Positions 27,660-38,522 of a stretch of 64,000 bases of DNA are shown one piece after another. Origin of the DNA: Acinetobacter apis (GTDB lineage Bacteria > Pseudomonadota > Gammaproteobacteria > Pseudomonadales > Moraxellaceae); NCBI RefSeq assembly GCF_900197575.1, contig NZ_FZLN01000001.1:248001-312000 (forward strand), written 5' to 3'. Every line of letters starts with the position of its first letter. Within the stretch, counting starts at the first letter, position 1. Under the pieces are notes generated by a model that saw nothing but the letters and a program-made list of their open reading frames with translations, was not told the origin of the DNA and did not search any database. The position numbers were made by a program, and so were the translations under genes.

Positions 27660-28085
27660 TTAAGAACACTGATAACGTACAACATTTAATGTATCAGGAC
27701 GTACGCCAAGTGCATTACGTGCAGCGGTATTATCACCTAAATTATTATTGGTATTTGCAAGTTCAAATTTTGCATTGGTATTGCCAAGGTTAATACCTTG
27801 TTGTGGTTGTACAGACGCAGGGTTAATAATTTCATTGGTACTTAATATTTTAATTTGATAAGTTTGATTTTTACCTAAAACTTTTTTACAGGCTTCTTGA
27901 AGCTTGCTTTGGTTAATAGTTTCACTTGGTTTGATCGCTAGGGTATAGCGGATTGTCGCTGTATTTGCAGTTGAGTTTTCAATTTCATACCCAGATGTAC
28001 CATTATAACGGTGAGGTACATTTTGACATGCAGCAAGTGATAAAATAACGGCACTTAAACCTAGAATTGATTGTAGTTTTTTCAT
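27660..28085 (-). CDS. Predicted lipoprotein of unknown function
   Basis: A 141-residue protein with a lipoprotein signal (SAVILSLAAC, Cys about 19). The mature part is rich in Asn, Thr and Gln (NTANTATIRYTL near the start) and has two further Cys residues, one near the middle and one at the penultimate position (RYQCS), possibly a disulphide. No family was recognised. ATG 28085 gives a proper signal peptide; longer upstream readings would bury it. Confidence 0.72.
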   Translation of the reverse strand: MKKLQSILGLSAVILSLAACQNVPHRYNGTSGYEIENSTANTATIRYTLAIKPSETINQSKLQEACKKVLGKNQTYQIKILSTNEIINPASVQPQQGINLGNTNAKFELANTNNNLGDNTAARNALGVRPDTLNVVRYQCS

Positions 28086-28365
28086 AATCTGTTGTTCTCT
28101 GATTTTATCATTTGAGTATGCCATAGTTGTAAATTCACAGTGCAATGTTTTGCAACTGTAAAATGATTTTTTGTTGTTGTTTTTCAAACTTTGATGGTTA
28201 AACACATCATAATAAAGATAAAATTAAAATACAGATGTTTGGCTTTATTCATCATCAAAGATATTTAATTTATGCAAACTGTGGTAATTTTTAAATACAG
28301 CTAATCACATTGATTGGTTTGAAAAATACACAAGAAAGTCACGTCATGAGACGACAAAGGTATAC

Positions 28366-29304
28366 ATGGAAAATCTGAAGCCACTTTCTTTAGTTTATAA
28401 TCAAAAATCTGGTTTTCATGCCAATCATAAAGATGACTTTTATGAACAAATCATGACCTTGTTTTCACGTTATGGTTTTGAAATTCAGGTTTTTGAGCTC
28501 AATGAGCAATGTCCGATTGATATGTTGATGCCTAAAATTTTAACACGGCATAAAAATAGCCAAAATAAAGGTGTTATTGTTGGCGCAGGCGGTGATGGTA
28601 CATTAAATGCCATTGCTTCTTATTTAATGCATACGGATATTCCATTAGGAATTTTGCCTTTAGGGACATTCAATTATGTTGCCCGAGTTCTCGATATTCC
28701 AATTAATTTAATTCGAGCGGCTGATGTTATTGCTACAGGTCAAATTAAATCAGTTCATGTGGCTAAATTAAATGATTATATTTATCTCAATAATGCAAGT
28801 TTAGGTCTATATCCACTTTTTATTGAACAAAGAGAGCGATATAACAAGTATTTTGGCCGTTTTCCTTTACATGCCTATACTTCGGCAATTGATGTTTTAA
28901 TACGTAAATATCGTTCATTAAAGCTCGAGGTTACAGTAGATGGGGTACGTTATCCTGTGAATACCGCTTTGGTGTTTTTTGGGAATAATCAGTTGCAACT
29001 CAAAGAGTTGAATTTAAAAATTGCAGACTCAGTCAAAGCTGGAAAAATTGGCGGTGTTGTGGTTGCACAAACGGATCGGTTATCATTGGTTAAATTGCTG
29101 ATTAAATTGGTGCAAGGCGATATCGAAAAAGCCAACGAAATTTATAGTTTTAGTGCAGATCATGTTGAAGTCACTGCGAAAAAAGGTCATAAGCTGTATT
29201 TAGCTATTGATGGTGAGCTTGTGGAAGAACATTCCCCACTTCGTTTGTCTGTTGAAAAAAATGCATTAAATATTATGGTGCCCCATGTTACTTCATCTCT
29301 CTGA
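28366..29304 (+). CDS. Diacylglycerol kinase-family lipid kinase
   Basis: A 312-residue protein with the DAGK catalytic domain. VGAGGDGTLNAIASYL is the nucleotide-binding GGDGT motif and GILPLGTFNYVARVL the second conserved block. The C-terminal beta-rich half contains AIDGELV. Such enzymes (YegS, BmrU, DgkB types) phosphorylate diacylglycerol or related lipids at the membrane. The next gene overlaps by 20 bp and encodes a phosphoesterase, so the pair is cotranslated and may act in one lipid or signalling pathway. Confidence 0.92.
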   Translation: MENLKPLSLVYNQKSGFHANHKDDFYEQIMTLFSRYGFEIQVFELNEQCPIDMLMPKILTRHKNSQNKGVIVGAGGDGTLNAIASYLMHTDIPLGILPLGTFNYVARVLDIPINLIRAADVIATGQIKSVHVAKLNDYIYLNNASLGLYPLFIEQRERYNKYFGRFPLHAYTSAIDVLIRKYRSLKLEVTVDGVRYPVNTALVFFGNNQLQLKELNLKIADSVKAGKIGGVVVAQTDRLSLVKLLIKLVQGDIEKANEIYSFSADHVEVTAKKGHKLYLAIDGELVEEHSPLRLSVEKNALNIMVPHVTSSL

Positions 29305-30061
29305 TTTACATTTTGGGACTGAAAAGAAAGCATGCATGGATGCCATTGAGCGTTTTTGTCAGCAGCATGACATTGAAGCCATAGCAGTGAGTGGTGATCT
29401 GACCCAACGTGCTAGGTTTAAACAGTTTGCTGCATGTAAACAGTTTCTTGACCGTTTAAACGTGCCGTACTTGGTGGTGCCTGGTAATCATGATATTCCA
29501 CTTTATCACTTATGGAACCGTGCCTTTAAACCATTAAATCATTATCGGCATTTTTTTGGTGATGCTGAGCAAACCTTAGAGACCGAACATTTTTACTTGA
29601 TGGGGCTAAATAGTATTCGTCGTCATCATCATACCAAAGGTCATATTTCTCATCGACAAATTCAAGATATAGACCATGCTTTAAAATACTCACCTTCACA
29701 TAAATTGAAATTAGTGGTGGTTCATCAACCTTTTTACACGCCTTTTACGCAAATTGATGGTGCTAGAGACTGTCCAAAACGGGCACAGCATGCTTTAGAG
29801 CAATGGTCGAAACATGACTTATTTGGGTTATTGCATGGTCATTTGCATCAAACAGGTGTTTATGACATTGGTCAAATTTTTGGATTAAATACAGCACGTC
29901 CTATTTGGGATATTCATGCAGGTACTGCAATTTCATGGCGATTAAGACATGGGTTACCCAATGGGTTTAATACAGTTTCGAGTACAGGAGAGATTACCCA
30001 TTATTGTTTTGATGTCTTGCGCCAAGAGTTTGTCATCGATCTCAAAAAATCAAATCAATAA
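29285..30061 (+). CDS. Calcineurin-like metallophosphoesterase
   Basis: A 258-residue protein with the full set of binuclear metallophosphoesterase motifs: LSDLHFG at the N-terminus, VSGDLTQ, VPGNHDIPL, VVHQPF and LLHGHLHQTG. Substrates in this family include cyclic nucleotides, phospholipids and UDP-linked lipids; none can be picked from sequence. The start codon lies inside the end of the lipid kinase gene, which argues for translational coupling and a shared pathway. Confidence 0.93.
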   Translation: MLLHLSDLHFGTEKKACMDAIERFCQQHDIEAIAVSGDLTQRARFKQFAACKQFLDRLNVPYLVVPGNHDIPLYHLWNRAFKPLNHYRHFFGDAEQTLETEHFYLMGLNSIRRHHHTKGHISHRQIQDIDHALKYSPSHKLKLVVVHQPFYTPFTQIDGARDCPKRAQHALEQWSKHDLFGLLHGHLHQTGVYDIGQIFGLNTARPIWDIHAGTAISWRLRHGLPNGFNTVSSTGEITHYCFDVLRQEFVIDLKKSNQ

Positions 30062-30103
30062 AAGTGTAAAAAACAATCAAATAATTAAAAAAATTAAATA
30101 TTG

Positions 30104-30132
30104 CCCTTGAAGCCTTTGGTTTCATCCCCAAA
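30104..30132 (+). promoter_or_regulatory. Sigma-32 (heat-shock) promoter of groESL
   Basis: CCCTTGAA at 30104-30111 and CCCC followed by an A-run at 30126 on, 14 bp apart, match the RpoH consensus (CTTGAA, 13-15 bp, CCCCAT). It lies about 95 bp before groES. No CIRCE inverted repeat is present, so control is by sigma-32, as usual in gammaproteobacteria. Confidence 0.87.
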
Positions 30133-30156
30133 AAAGAACCATCTCAATAAACTTAT

Positions 30157-30193
30157 AGATGTCAGAATCTGACATAGCAATAAGACTGACATC
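30157..30193 (+). promoter_or_regulatory. Alternative hairpins in the groES leader
   Basis: ATGTCAGA / TCTGACAT (30159-30166, 30168-30175) form a near-palindrome with one central base, and AGATGTCAG at 30157 can instead pair with CTGACATCT at 30185-30193. The two structures exclude each other. They lie between the heat-shock promoter and the ribosome site (GGAG at about 30218). They may be an RNA switch or a DNA operator. Confidence 0.6.
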
Positions 30194-30229
30194 TTATAAA
30201 TAAACTTAAGTCTGATTGGAGTTTGATGT

Positions 30230-30520
30230 ATGAGCACTATTCGCCCGTTACATGACCGTGTTGTTATTCGTCGTGTTGAAGAAGAAGCAAAAACAGCAGG
30301 TGGCATTTTATTACCTGGTTCAGCAGCTGAAAAACCATCTCAAGGTGAGGTTATTGCTGTAGGTAACGGTCAAATTACTGACAATGGAGTGCGTGCTTTA
30401 GATGTTAAAGTAGGTGACAAAGTTTTATTTGGTACATATGCAGGAACAACGGTTAAAGTTGATTCAGAAGAATTATTGATCATGAAAGAGTCTGATATTT
30501 TAGCAATTTTAGAAGGCTAA
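30230..30520 (+). CDS. groES: Co-chaperonin GroES
   Basis: A 96-residue Cpn10 protein that caps the GroEL cylinder and encloses folding substrates. It begins [26 protein letters not shown], with the mobile loop near residues 17-32 (GGILLP), and ends in the conserved [12 protein letters not shown] lies 8 nt before ATG. groEL follows after 52 bp, making the standard heat-shock operon. Confidence 0.98.
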   Translation: MSTIRPLHDRVVIRRVEEEAKTAGGILLPGSAAEKPSQGEVIAVGNGQITDNGVRALDVKVGDKVLFGTYAGTTVKVDSEELLIMKESDILAILEG

Positions 30521-30569
30521 ATTTCGATCTAACTTATATATCTAATCAATGAAATAAAAATCGGAGTAA

Positions 30570-32207
<1,638 letters not shown>

Positions 32208-32230
32208 GCCGCTCACTTGATAATTATATT

Positions 32231-32262
32231 AAAAAAGGTCGCTATTCGCGACCTTTTTTATG
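32231..32262 (+). terminator. groESL terminator
   Basis: GGTCGC / GCGACC hairpin with A-run and seven T residues, 25 bp past the groEL stop. Confidence 0.92.
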
Positions 32263-32606
32263 CTTCTAGTTTGGAGTGAGATTAATAATTTAAAAAATAG
32301 AAAACTTGTGGATTAAACTGTGCTAGAAAAAACTACCAAAGTATTTGTGAACATACAAAGAAATTATGCTTCATACCTAAGACAAAACTTTCTAAAACAT
32401 AAAATGATGTCATAGATGAATATTTTTTCTGAATAAAATGAAGATGCATACTGTAGTTGAGTATTTGATTGAATGAGAGGATTAAGCACGTTTGATGAAT
32501 TAAATCATTGAAATTAATTTGAGCATTTGATTAAAAACCTAAAAATTCAAAACAGATTGTTGATAAATTTAAGTTTTATTTAAGCTAAAAAAACTATTAT
32601 AAAAGC
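32263..32606. other. AT-rich spacer upstream of the candidate small RNA
   Basis: About 340 bp without a credible gene; nothing recognisable except a weak -10 (TATTAT, 32595-32600) at its right end. Confidence 0.5.
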
Positions 32607-32674
32607 ATAGGAATTCTGCTGTAGTTTCCTAATTTTGGGTCATACTCCTACTGACAGAGTATGGCCTTTTTTTT
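32607..32674 (+). ncRNA. Candidate small RNA ending in an orphan terminator
   Basis: A strong intrinsic terminator (GGTCATACTC / GAGTATGGCC, 9-nt loop, eight T residues at 32667-32674) faces the plus strand. It serves no known gene, because groEL already has its own terminator 400 bp upstream. A second small stem (AGGAA / TTCCT) precedes it. A TATTAT at 32595-32600 would start a transcript near 32607, giving an RNA of about 68 nt. The -35 is poor, so this is a prediction only. Confidence 0.45.
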
Positions 32675-32681
32675 GCTTAAA

Positions 32682-32712
32682 AATAAAGCCCTAGATAGGA
32701 CTTTATTTTATT
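32682..32712 (-). terminator. htpX terminator
   Basis: On the minus strand AAAGTCC / GGGCTTT (one G-U pair) forms a stem followed by TTATTTTT, about 25 bp past the htpX stop. Confidence 0.65.
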
Positions 32713-32734
32713 GAGCTGTGAAGCCTCTAAATTA

Positions 32735-33640
32735 TTAAGGGCAATTTAGACGCTGTAATGCTTCAACACGCTGTTCGATAGTTGGATGAGTTTGGAATAG
32801 GGCAGCTAAGCTAAAACCCTGCTCTTTACCTTCAGTAATAGACAGTGCTTTCATTTCTCTTGGCATTTGATCTGGTAACTCAGTCTCAGCTTGTAAACGT
32901 AGCAATGCTGAAATCATGGCTTGTTTACCTGCAAGTTGTGCACCGGCTTCATCTGCACGATATTCACGATAGCGTGAGAACCACATAACAACTGCGCTCG
33001 CTAAAATACCAAAGACAATATCTAATACCATTGTAATGACAAAATAAGCAATACCAGGTGCTTCACCTTCTTCACGACCAAATACGTTACGGTCAATAAA
33101 GTCACCAGCAATACGTGCAAAGAACATCACAAAGGTGTTTACAACACCTTGAACAAGCGACAATGTCACCATATCGCCATTGGCTACGTGACCAATTTCG
33201 TGTGCCAAGACTGCACGAAGTTCATCTTGGTTCATGCGTTCAAGTAAACCACTTGATACAGCAACTAAAGCATCGTTTTTATTCCAGCCTGTTGCAAACG
33301 CATTAGATTGATACGAAGGGAAAATACCCACTTCAGGCATTTTAATTTGTGCACGTTGCGATAAATCAGCAACCATTTGTAGTAAAACAACCTCTGCTTG
33401 ACTGCGTGGCGCATTTGGATCAATCAGCTCAGTACCTGTTGTTTTTTTTGCCATCCATTTAGACATGAATAACGAAACAAAAGAACCAACCATACCAAAG
33501 ACAAAACAGAATACAAGCAAATTAGTTATCTTGAGACCACCTGCACCATGGTAACTCCCGACACCTAAGACTGACAAAATAAGACCAGCGACAACCAGTA
33601 CCGCGAGGTTGGTAAGCAAAAACAAACCAATCCGCATCAT
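32735..33640 (-). CDS. htpX: Membrane zinc metalloprotease HtpX
   Basis: A 301-residue M48-family protease of the inner membrane that helps FtsH clear misfolded membrane proteins. Two N-terminal hydrophobic segments flank a short loop, the zinc-binding HEIGH sits in [12 protein letters not shown] near residue 142, two more hydrophobic segments follow, and the third ligand is the Glu in [16 protein letters not shown] precedes the start by about 10 nt. A sigma-32-like promoter is visible upstream, consistent with its heat-shock role. Confidence 0.96.
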   Translation of the reverse strand: MMRIGLFLLTNLAVLVVAGLILSVLGVGSYHGAGGLKITNLLVFCFVFGMVGSFVSLFMSKWMAKKTTGTELIDPNAPRSQAEVVLLQMVADLSQRAQIKMPEVGIFPSYQSNAFATGWNKNDALVAVSSGLLERMNQDELRAVLAHEIGHVANGDMVTLSLVQGVVNTFVMFFARIAGDFIDRNVFGREEGEAPGIAYFVITMVLDIVFGILASAVVMWFSRYREYRADEAGAQLAGKQAMISALLRLQAETELPDQMPREMKALSITEGKEQGFSLAALFQTHPTIEQRVEALQRLNCP

Positions 33641-33699
33641 TTAGTATTTCCTCTTTAAAAATGGGCTCATAATTTAAATATAAGACAGTAAAGATTACT

Positions 33700-33726
33700 A
33701 TGTGGTTTGATATTTTAAAATTCAAG
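33700..33726 (-). promoter_or_regulatory. Sigma-32-like promoter of htpX
   Basis: On the minus strand CTTGAA (33726-33721) and CCACAT (33705-33700) are 15 bp apart, a 6/6 and 5/6 match to the RpoH consensus, about 60 bp before the start codon. Confidence 0.65.
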
Positions 33727-33775
33727 CAAAATTTGGTTTATATTTGAATATCAATTACACAATTTAAGTTAAACA

Positions 33776-34537
33776 TTAGTTGCTAACAGCATATGCAGTA
33801 GTAACTTCGGTATAGGTGCCATCAGCTGTTTGGACAATTTTTTTGTAATAAGCTGGCTTGATGGATTTAGATGCAGGGCGTTCTATATTTTTTGCGACTA
33901 AATCTAATTGAGATGCATATAAGTTTTTATACCGGCTCATGACACGTACTACATAGTTTTGTGTTTCTTTAAAAGGAGGGATACCACCATATTTGTGAAT
34001 ATTGCCTTCACCTGCATTATAGGCAGCCAAAGCTAAACTGGTGTTGCCATTAAATCGCTTGAGTAAAATACTTAAATATTTTGCACCTGCATGAATGTTT
34101 TCATGCGGATTATAGCTGTCATTAACATTAAAACGTTTTGCTGTTGCTGGCATCAATTGCATTAAGCCTTGTGCGCCCACAGGCGATTTTGCGTAAATAT
34201 TAAAGCTTGATTCAGTATGCATAATGGCTTTAACCAAACCTTCAGGGACTTGGTATTTTGCAGCTGCACTTGAAATGATTGAATCAAACTTATTTTTATT
34301 TTGGCTAAAGCTTGGTAAAACTGCAGATTCAGATTTTCCCCAATTTTTATAACTGTGAATATTACTATCAGGGTAGTAAGTTACATTCATTTTGGTTAGT
34401 GTTTTATTGTTTTGAACTTGATTCGTAAACAAGGTCCCACCATCTTGATTACGATAAGTATAAATACTTACAGCATGTGCTGAACTGATCATGTGCAATA
34501 AAACAATAAAACAAAGCGCGCAATTTCGCTGGAACAT
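33776..34537 (-). CDS. Periplasmic SLT-family lytic transglycosylase
   Basis: A 253-residue exported muramidase-like enzyme that cleaves peptidoglycan glycan strands with formation of 1,6-anhydro-MurNAc. A signal peptide is followed by a DUF4124-like segment (SIYTYRNQDGGTLFTN), then the SLT domain. IMHTESSFN carries the catalytic Glu, and GAQGLMQLMPATAKRFNV, AGAKYLSILLKRFNGNTSLALAAYNAGEGNI and NYVVRVM complete it. The ATG at 34537 is preferred to a TTG five codons upstream; neither has a clear ribosome site. It has no operon partner. Confidence 0.9.
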   Translation of the reverse strand: MFQRNCALCFIVLLHMISSAHAVSIYTYRNQDGGTLFTNQVQNNKTLTKMNVTYYPDSNIHSYKNWGKSESAVLPSFSQNKNKFDSIISSAAAKYQVPEGLVKAIMHTESSFNIYAKSPVGAQGLMQLMPATAKRFNVNDSYNPHENIHAGAKYLSILLKRFNGNTSLALAAYNAGEGNIHKYGGIPPFKETQNYVVRVMSRYKNLYASQLDLVAKNIERPASKSIKPAYYKKIVQTADGTYTEVTTAYAVSN

Positions 34538-34720
34538 AAATAGTTTGTTCAAAAGAAAAGAGTAATTGCTATGTTTTTAACAACCAAGTGCTACAAATGC
34601 AAGAATAATTGTAGAATTTACGTAACAAGACAAGATCAGTTGGAAGGCAGATCACATAAAAACGGTGATTATATGATCTGCTTTTGGTTGAGATATGACA
34701 GTAAAAAACTCAAGATACCG

Positions 34721-35176
34721 TTATTTTAAACCTTGCTTTAATTTTGCCTCTGCTTTGGCTTTACGTTTAGTTTCTGCTTTTTCTCTTTTTAGTGCAGCAC
34801 GTTTACGTCGTTTTTCACGTAACTTTTCAATCAATTTAAGCGGATGCTCATGATATAACTTAAGCATAATTACAACAGTTGCCAATACTGCTGTTAAACC
34901 ATTTGCGATCATGACTGGGAAAACGCCCATTTTGAAACCGTAAAATGTCCAACTTGCTGTACCAAAAAATAAAGCAGCATACATACCTAAAGAGACGCCT
35001 GATGTATCTTTTCTTTTGATGATATGAATCACCTGTAAAGAAAAAGAACCTGTGGTTACCCAAGCAGCAAGTGCACCTAATGCTGACGGCCATTGATATA
35101 AAATTGATACAGAGATTGCGAGGGCAATTAGGGTCCCAAGTACAATGTAGATATGCTTGATATAAGTTTTTGTCAT
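34721..35176 (-). CDS. SemiSWEET-type sugar transporter
   Basis: A 151-residue protein. After an N-terminal hydrophobic segment it has the three-helix SemiSWEET/PQ-loop bundle (LGALAAWVTTGSFSLQV, then SLGMYAALFFGTASWTFYG, then VMIANGLTAVLATVVIML). A strongly basic tail of about 45 residues (KRRKRAALKREK) is unusual. SemiSWEETs dimerise to move sugars down their gradient. It lies 28 bp after the mannitol dehydrogenase-family gene on the same strand with AGGA before its start, so the pair forms an operon: the transporter may import the polyol or sugar that the enzyme oxidises. Confidence 0.85.
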   Translation of the reverse strand: MTKTYIKHIYIVLGTLIALAISVSILYQWPSALGALAAWVTTGSFSLQVIHIIKRKDTSGVSLGMYAALFFGTASWTFYGFKMGVFPVMIANGLTAVLATVVIMLKLYHEHPLKLIEKLREKRRKRAALKREKAETKRKAKAEAKLKQGLK

Positions 35177-35204
35177 ATTTCAATCCTAAATAAAAAAATG
35201 GGTT

Positions 35205-36605
35205 TCACCTGAGCTTTTGTTTTGCATCTTCAATGGCTGAAATCAATTCATGAGTGAATGTTTCATTGTCAATTAAAGAACCCCAAAGTGCTGAATAATT
35301 CACAAACTCAGTGATTGGATTGGAAGCAGAAAAAATGTGTTCTAAATTGATCTCAGAAATTGCACTGTCTTTATATTCAAAATCAAGTGCGTTGTGATAA
35401 TGCTTTTCTAGAAATAAATAATATAGTGCCAATAACTTTAAGGCTGCAAATGGAATTTTATTTCGGTCTAGACAATCTTTAATGGTTGGCAGAATGAAGC
35501 CACGGAGTTTAGAAATACTGTCCGATGACACACGTGCCACCGTATCTTTAACATACGGGCTACGGAAACGATCTAAAATGGTTTTACATTCTACATTGGC
35601 ATTTAATGCAATTCCGCGGCTCTTTAATGCAAATTCAACATTGTCTTTTGCATAGACTTCAAAAATAGACGTAATAGCAGGTTCTAGAGTTTCATGAATA
35701 TATGTTTTATGCGTCAGTGCACCATACCATGACAATCCACTATGACTTGCATTTAAAAGCCTAATTTTTGCTTCTTCATAAGGTGCAACATCTTTAACCA
35801 ACTCAACACCGACTTGGCTTAAATTAGGATGAGGCGCTGCAAAATGGTTTTCTAATACCCAGCGTGTGTAATGTTCACATGTTAACGGCACTTCGTCATG
35901 AGGAAGTTTTTGTTTTGCCATGCGTTCATGAATGCTTGGGTCGAATTTTGGTGTGATCCGATCAACCATACTATTCGGTGCAGATGTGTTGTGTTCAACC
36001 CAAGACAAAAGCGCATTATTGTTTTTTGCTTGAATAAAATCACGTAAACCGACGGAAAAGCTTGTTCCGTTGTCTCTTAAATTATCACAGCACAACAGGT
36101 TGACAGGTCCTGCATCATTTTGCATTCGCTGATCTAGTATGCGATATAACGTGCCATATAAAGTATTTATTTCACTTTCAGCCAAAAGGTCAGCTTGTAT
36201 TGCTGGATGTTCGAGATCAAGTGAGCCATCTTCTTTAAGAAAGTAGCCGCTTTCGGTAACTGTGAAAGAAATAATTTTCGTGGCAGGGTGGGCACCAGAT
36301 GAAACAACAGATTGGAGTTTACTGTCCCATAAAATTATTTTTTTTATACATTCGATTGGTTGGTAATCGGTGTGACCATCAGGTGACACAATTTCTAGCG
36401 TATAGTTGCCATCTTGCTTTTGAAGTTGTTGTAACGTTTCTTGTGATGCACTGTTTCTAATGTTGGCTAAGTGCATTTGCCAAGATTTGTCTCCTTTTTT
36501 ATGTAGTTCATTTAAATAAAAAGCTTGATGTGATCGAAAAAATGCGCTTGCACCTAAATGCAGCCAAATATGTGTTAAGTCAGTTTCGACTTCTTGCCTA
36601 CTCAA
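35205..36605 (-). CDS. Mannitol dehydrogenase-family oxidoreductase
   Basis: A 466-residue long-chain polyol dehydrogenase/reductase. The N-terminal Rossmann part starts HIWLHLGASAFFRSHQAFYLNEL; FTVTESGYFL and CDNLRDNGT are conserved, the substrate region holds NSMVDRITPKFDP, and a helical C-terminal domain has the catalytic Lys region in RLLNASHSGLSWYG. Family members act on D-mannitol, arabinitol, fructuronate or tagaturonate with NAD(P). It lacks the N-terminal HAD phosphatase known from the bifunctional MtlD of Acinetobacter baylyi, so it is a different member. Cotranscribed with the SemiSWEET gene. Confidence 0.88.
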   Translation of the reverse strand: MSRQEVETDLTHIWLHLGASAFFRSHQAFYLNELHKKGDKSWQMHLANIRNSASQETLQQLQKQDGNYTLEIVSPDGHTDYQPIECIKKIILWDSKLQSVVSSGAHPATKIISFTVTESGYFLKEDGSLDLEHPAIQADLLAESEINTLYGTLYRILDQRMQNDAGPVNLLCCDNLRDNGTSFSVGLRDFIQAKNNNALLSWVEHNTSAPNSMVDRITPKFDPSIHERMAKQKLPHDEVPLTCEHYTRWVLENHFAAPHPNLSQVGVELVKDVAPYEEAKIRLLNASHSGLSWYGALTHKTYIHETLEPAITSIFEVYAKDNVEFALKSRGIALNANVECKTILDRFRSPYVKDTVARVSSDSISKLRGFILPTIKDCLDRNKIPFAALKLLALYYLFLEKHYHNALDFEYKDSAISEINLEHIFSASNPITEFVNYSALWGSLIDNETFTHELISAIEDAKQKLR

Positions 36606-37437
36606 ACTGTCTCCTTCCTCAATTGAGGTTTGCTTTATTGTGTTTTTAGCTTAGCACTAACTGAAAATAATTAAAAAAAATATATGGCGAAAGTGATCAC
36701 TTTGTCTTGTTGTTTATTGTGTTTTGAGCAGGTTTTTTATGGTTTATGCTGAATTATTCACCATAAAAAACTAAAAATTTTTATTGATAATTTACTGAAA
36801 AATAATGATTTATTAACTTGTTTTAAGCTGTATGGCATTAAATATCATATCTTCTTTCGAATTATGACAGATTTTGTAACAAATTAAATGAAAAGCTTAC
36901 TTTTTTTCAGCATAGCGCGAAAGCAGAGAGAAGATTATTCACATGAATCGTGCTAACAATCTAAATGGTAAAAATCAAGTATTTTTTTAATCTATTTAAA
37001 GTGGAAAAAAATTAATTTTTTTTTATTTACAGAGTATTGACTTAACTAAGTTGTTGTTTTTAAATATATTTATTTGCTGTATAAAATTTATACAAACCAA
37101 AGGAAACCCTTACAGTTCCTATGGTCATTTTTGTCAATACCTCATTAATCCACAAACTTATCCACAGGTTTTGTGGAAAAGTAACAATTGTATGAATAAG
37201 GATCAATCTGTGTGTAAAAAATATACATATAGAATCTCATCTTAGCGCATAGAATATGAAAAAGTGATGACAAAGAAACAAAAAAAGGTAAAAACTATTT
37301 TGAACTGTGTAGTAACAAATGATAGAAAAGATTTTAAGCACTACATAAAAATTTGATGAAATTTAAGCAAGACAGATGCGAATAAGGTGAGATTCAGATA
37401 GAATCGTGCGATATTTTTTTAAGGGTTTACGTCGTCT
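36606..37437. other. 832-bp AT-rich intergenic region with DnaA-box-like sites
   Basis: No credible gene on either strand. TTATTCACC at 36754, TTATTCACA at 36935, TAATCCACA at 37146, TTATCCACA at 37158 and an inverted TGTGGAAAA at 37172 resemble the DnaA box TTATNCACA. The right end must carry the ttcA promoter, the left end that of the dehydrogenase operon. Confidence 0.55.
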
Positions 37438-38343
37438 ATGTACTCTTCAATTGAGTCTGCTCAAGGTTTTAATTTTAAGCCTGAGTTGCCAACAAGTTCA
37501 TCTTATCATCGTTTGTTGAAAAAGCTACGCCGTCAAGTCGGTCACGCCATTCGAGATTATAAAATGATCGAAGAGGGCGATAAAGTGATGGTGTGTATTT
37601 CAGGTGGTAAAGACAGTTATACATTGCTAGATATTTTATTGCAGTTCAAGCGCATTGCACCAATTAATTTTGATGTTGTTGCTGTGAATCTTGATCAGAA
37701 ACAACCAGGTTTTCCTGAAGATGTGCTTCCACGTTATCTTGAAGAAAATAATATTCCTTATTATATTCTAGAAAAAGATACCTATAGCATCACCAAAAAG
37801 TTAACTCCCGAAGGGAAAACATATTGTGCTGTGTGCTCAAGATTACGCCGTGGGTCATTATATGGTTTTGCACAAGAAATTGGTGCAACTAAAGTGGCTT
37901 TAGGGCATCACCGTGATGACATTATGGCAACTTTCTTTTTAAATCTGTTTCATGGCGGCAGTTTAAAGGCAATGCCACCTAAATTGCTCTCTACAGATAA
38001 AAAGAATATTTTGATTCGTCCATTGGCTTATGTTGAAGAAAAAGACATTATCAAATATGCAGAAATGCGTAAATTTCCAATTATTCCATGTAATTTGTGC
38101 GGCTCTCAAGACAACTTACAGCGCGCCATGATCAATGATATGTTGCGTGAGTGGGATAAACAGCATCCAAAGCGTTTACACAGTATTTTTGGAGCATTAC
38201 AGAACATCTCGCCTTCACAAATGGCAGATCGTGACTTATTTGACTTTGAAGCATTGGATCAGCAACGTGAAATTGACTTTAAAGATCCTGAAGAAACTAA
38301 AAAACGTTTAGATCTTGTGAACTTGAGCTTTATGGCTGATTAA
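37438..38343 (+). CDS. ttcA: tRNA 2-thiocytidine(32) biosynthesis protein
   Basis: A 301-residue PP-loop ATPase with an iron-sulphur cluster that makes 2-thiocytidine at position 32 of certain tRNAs. The PP-loop is [16 protein letters not shown] near residue 58. Two CxxC motifs, CAVC and CNLC, hold the cluster, and [19 protein letters not shown] is characteristic. Length fits E. coli TtcA (311). It stands alone after a long leader region with DnaA-like boxes. Confidence 0.96.
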   Translation: MYSSIESAQGFNFKPELPTSSSYHRLLKKLRRQVGHAIRDYKMIEEGDKVMVCISGGKDSYTLLDILLQFKRIAPINFDVVAVNLDQKQPGFPEDVLPRYLEENNIPYYILEKDTYSITKKLTPEGKTYCAVCSRLRRGSLYGFAQEIGATKVALGHHRDDIMATFFLNLFHGGSLKAMPPKLLSTDKKNILIRPLAYVEEKDIIKYAEMRKFPIIPCNLCGSQDNLQRAMINDMLREWDKQHPKRLHSIFGALQNISPSQMADRDLFDFEALDQQREIDFKDPEETKKRLDLVNLSFMAD

Positions 38344-38522
38344 CACAGTTATAAAACCAATCAAGTGGTGCATTTAATATGAAAAGCCATAAAAGTCATG
38401 TTTTATGGCTTTAGATGGTGTACTCTAAAGTTAGGTCGAACAATACTGTTCATTATATGAGCATATTGTATTGGCATTGAATCACTGTAGTACAATGGAT
38501 TTTATGGTTTAGAGGAAAATAC

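Noticed and set aside
37051..37245. 64-codon frame before ttcA
   Set aside because: No ribosome site, random composition, and it runs across the DnaA-like boxes.
36606..37437. Replication origin
   Set aside because: DnaA-like boxes are present, but dnaA, dnaN, gidA, rpmH and a clear 13-mer array are not.
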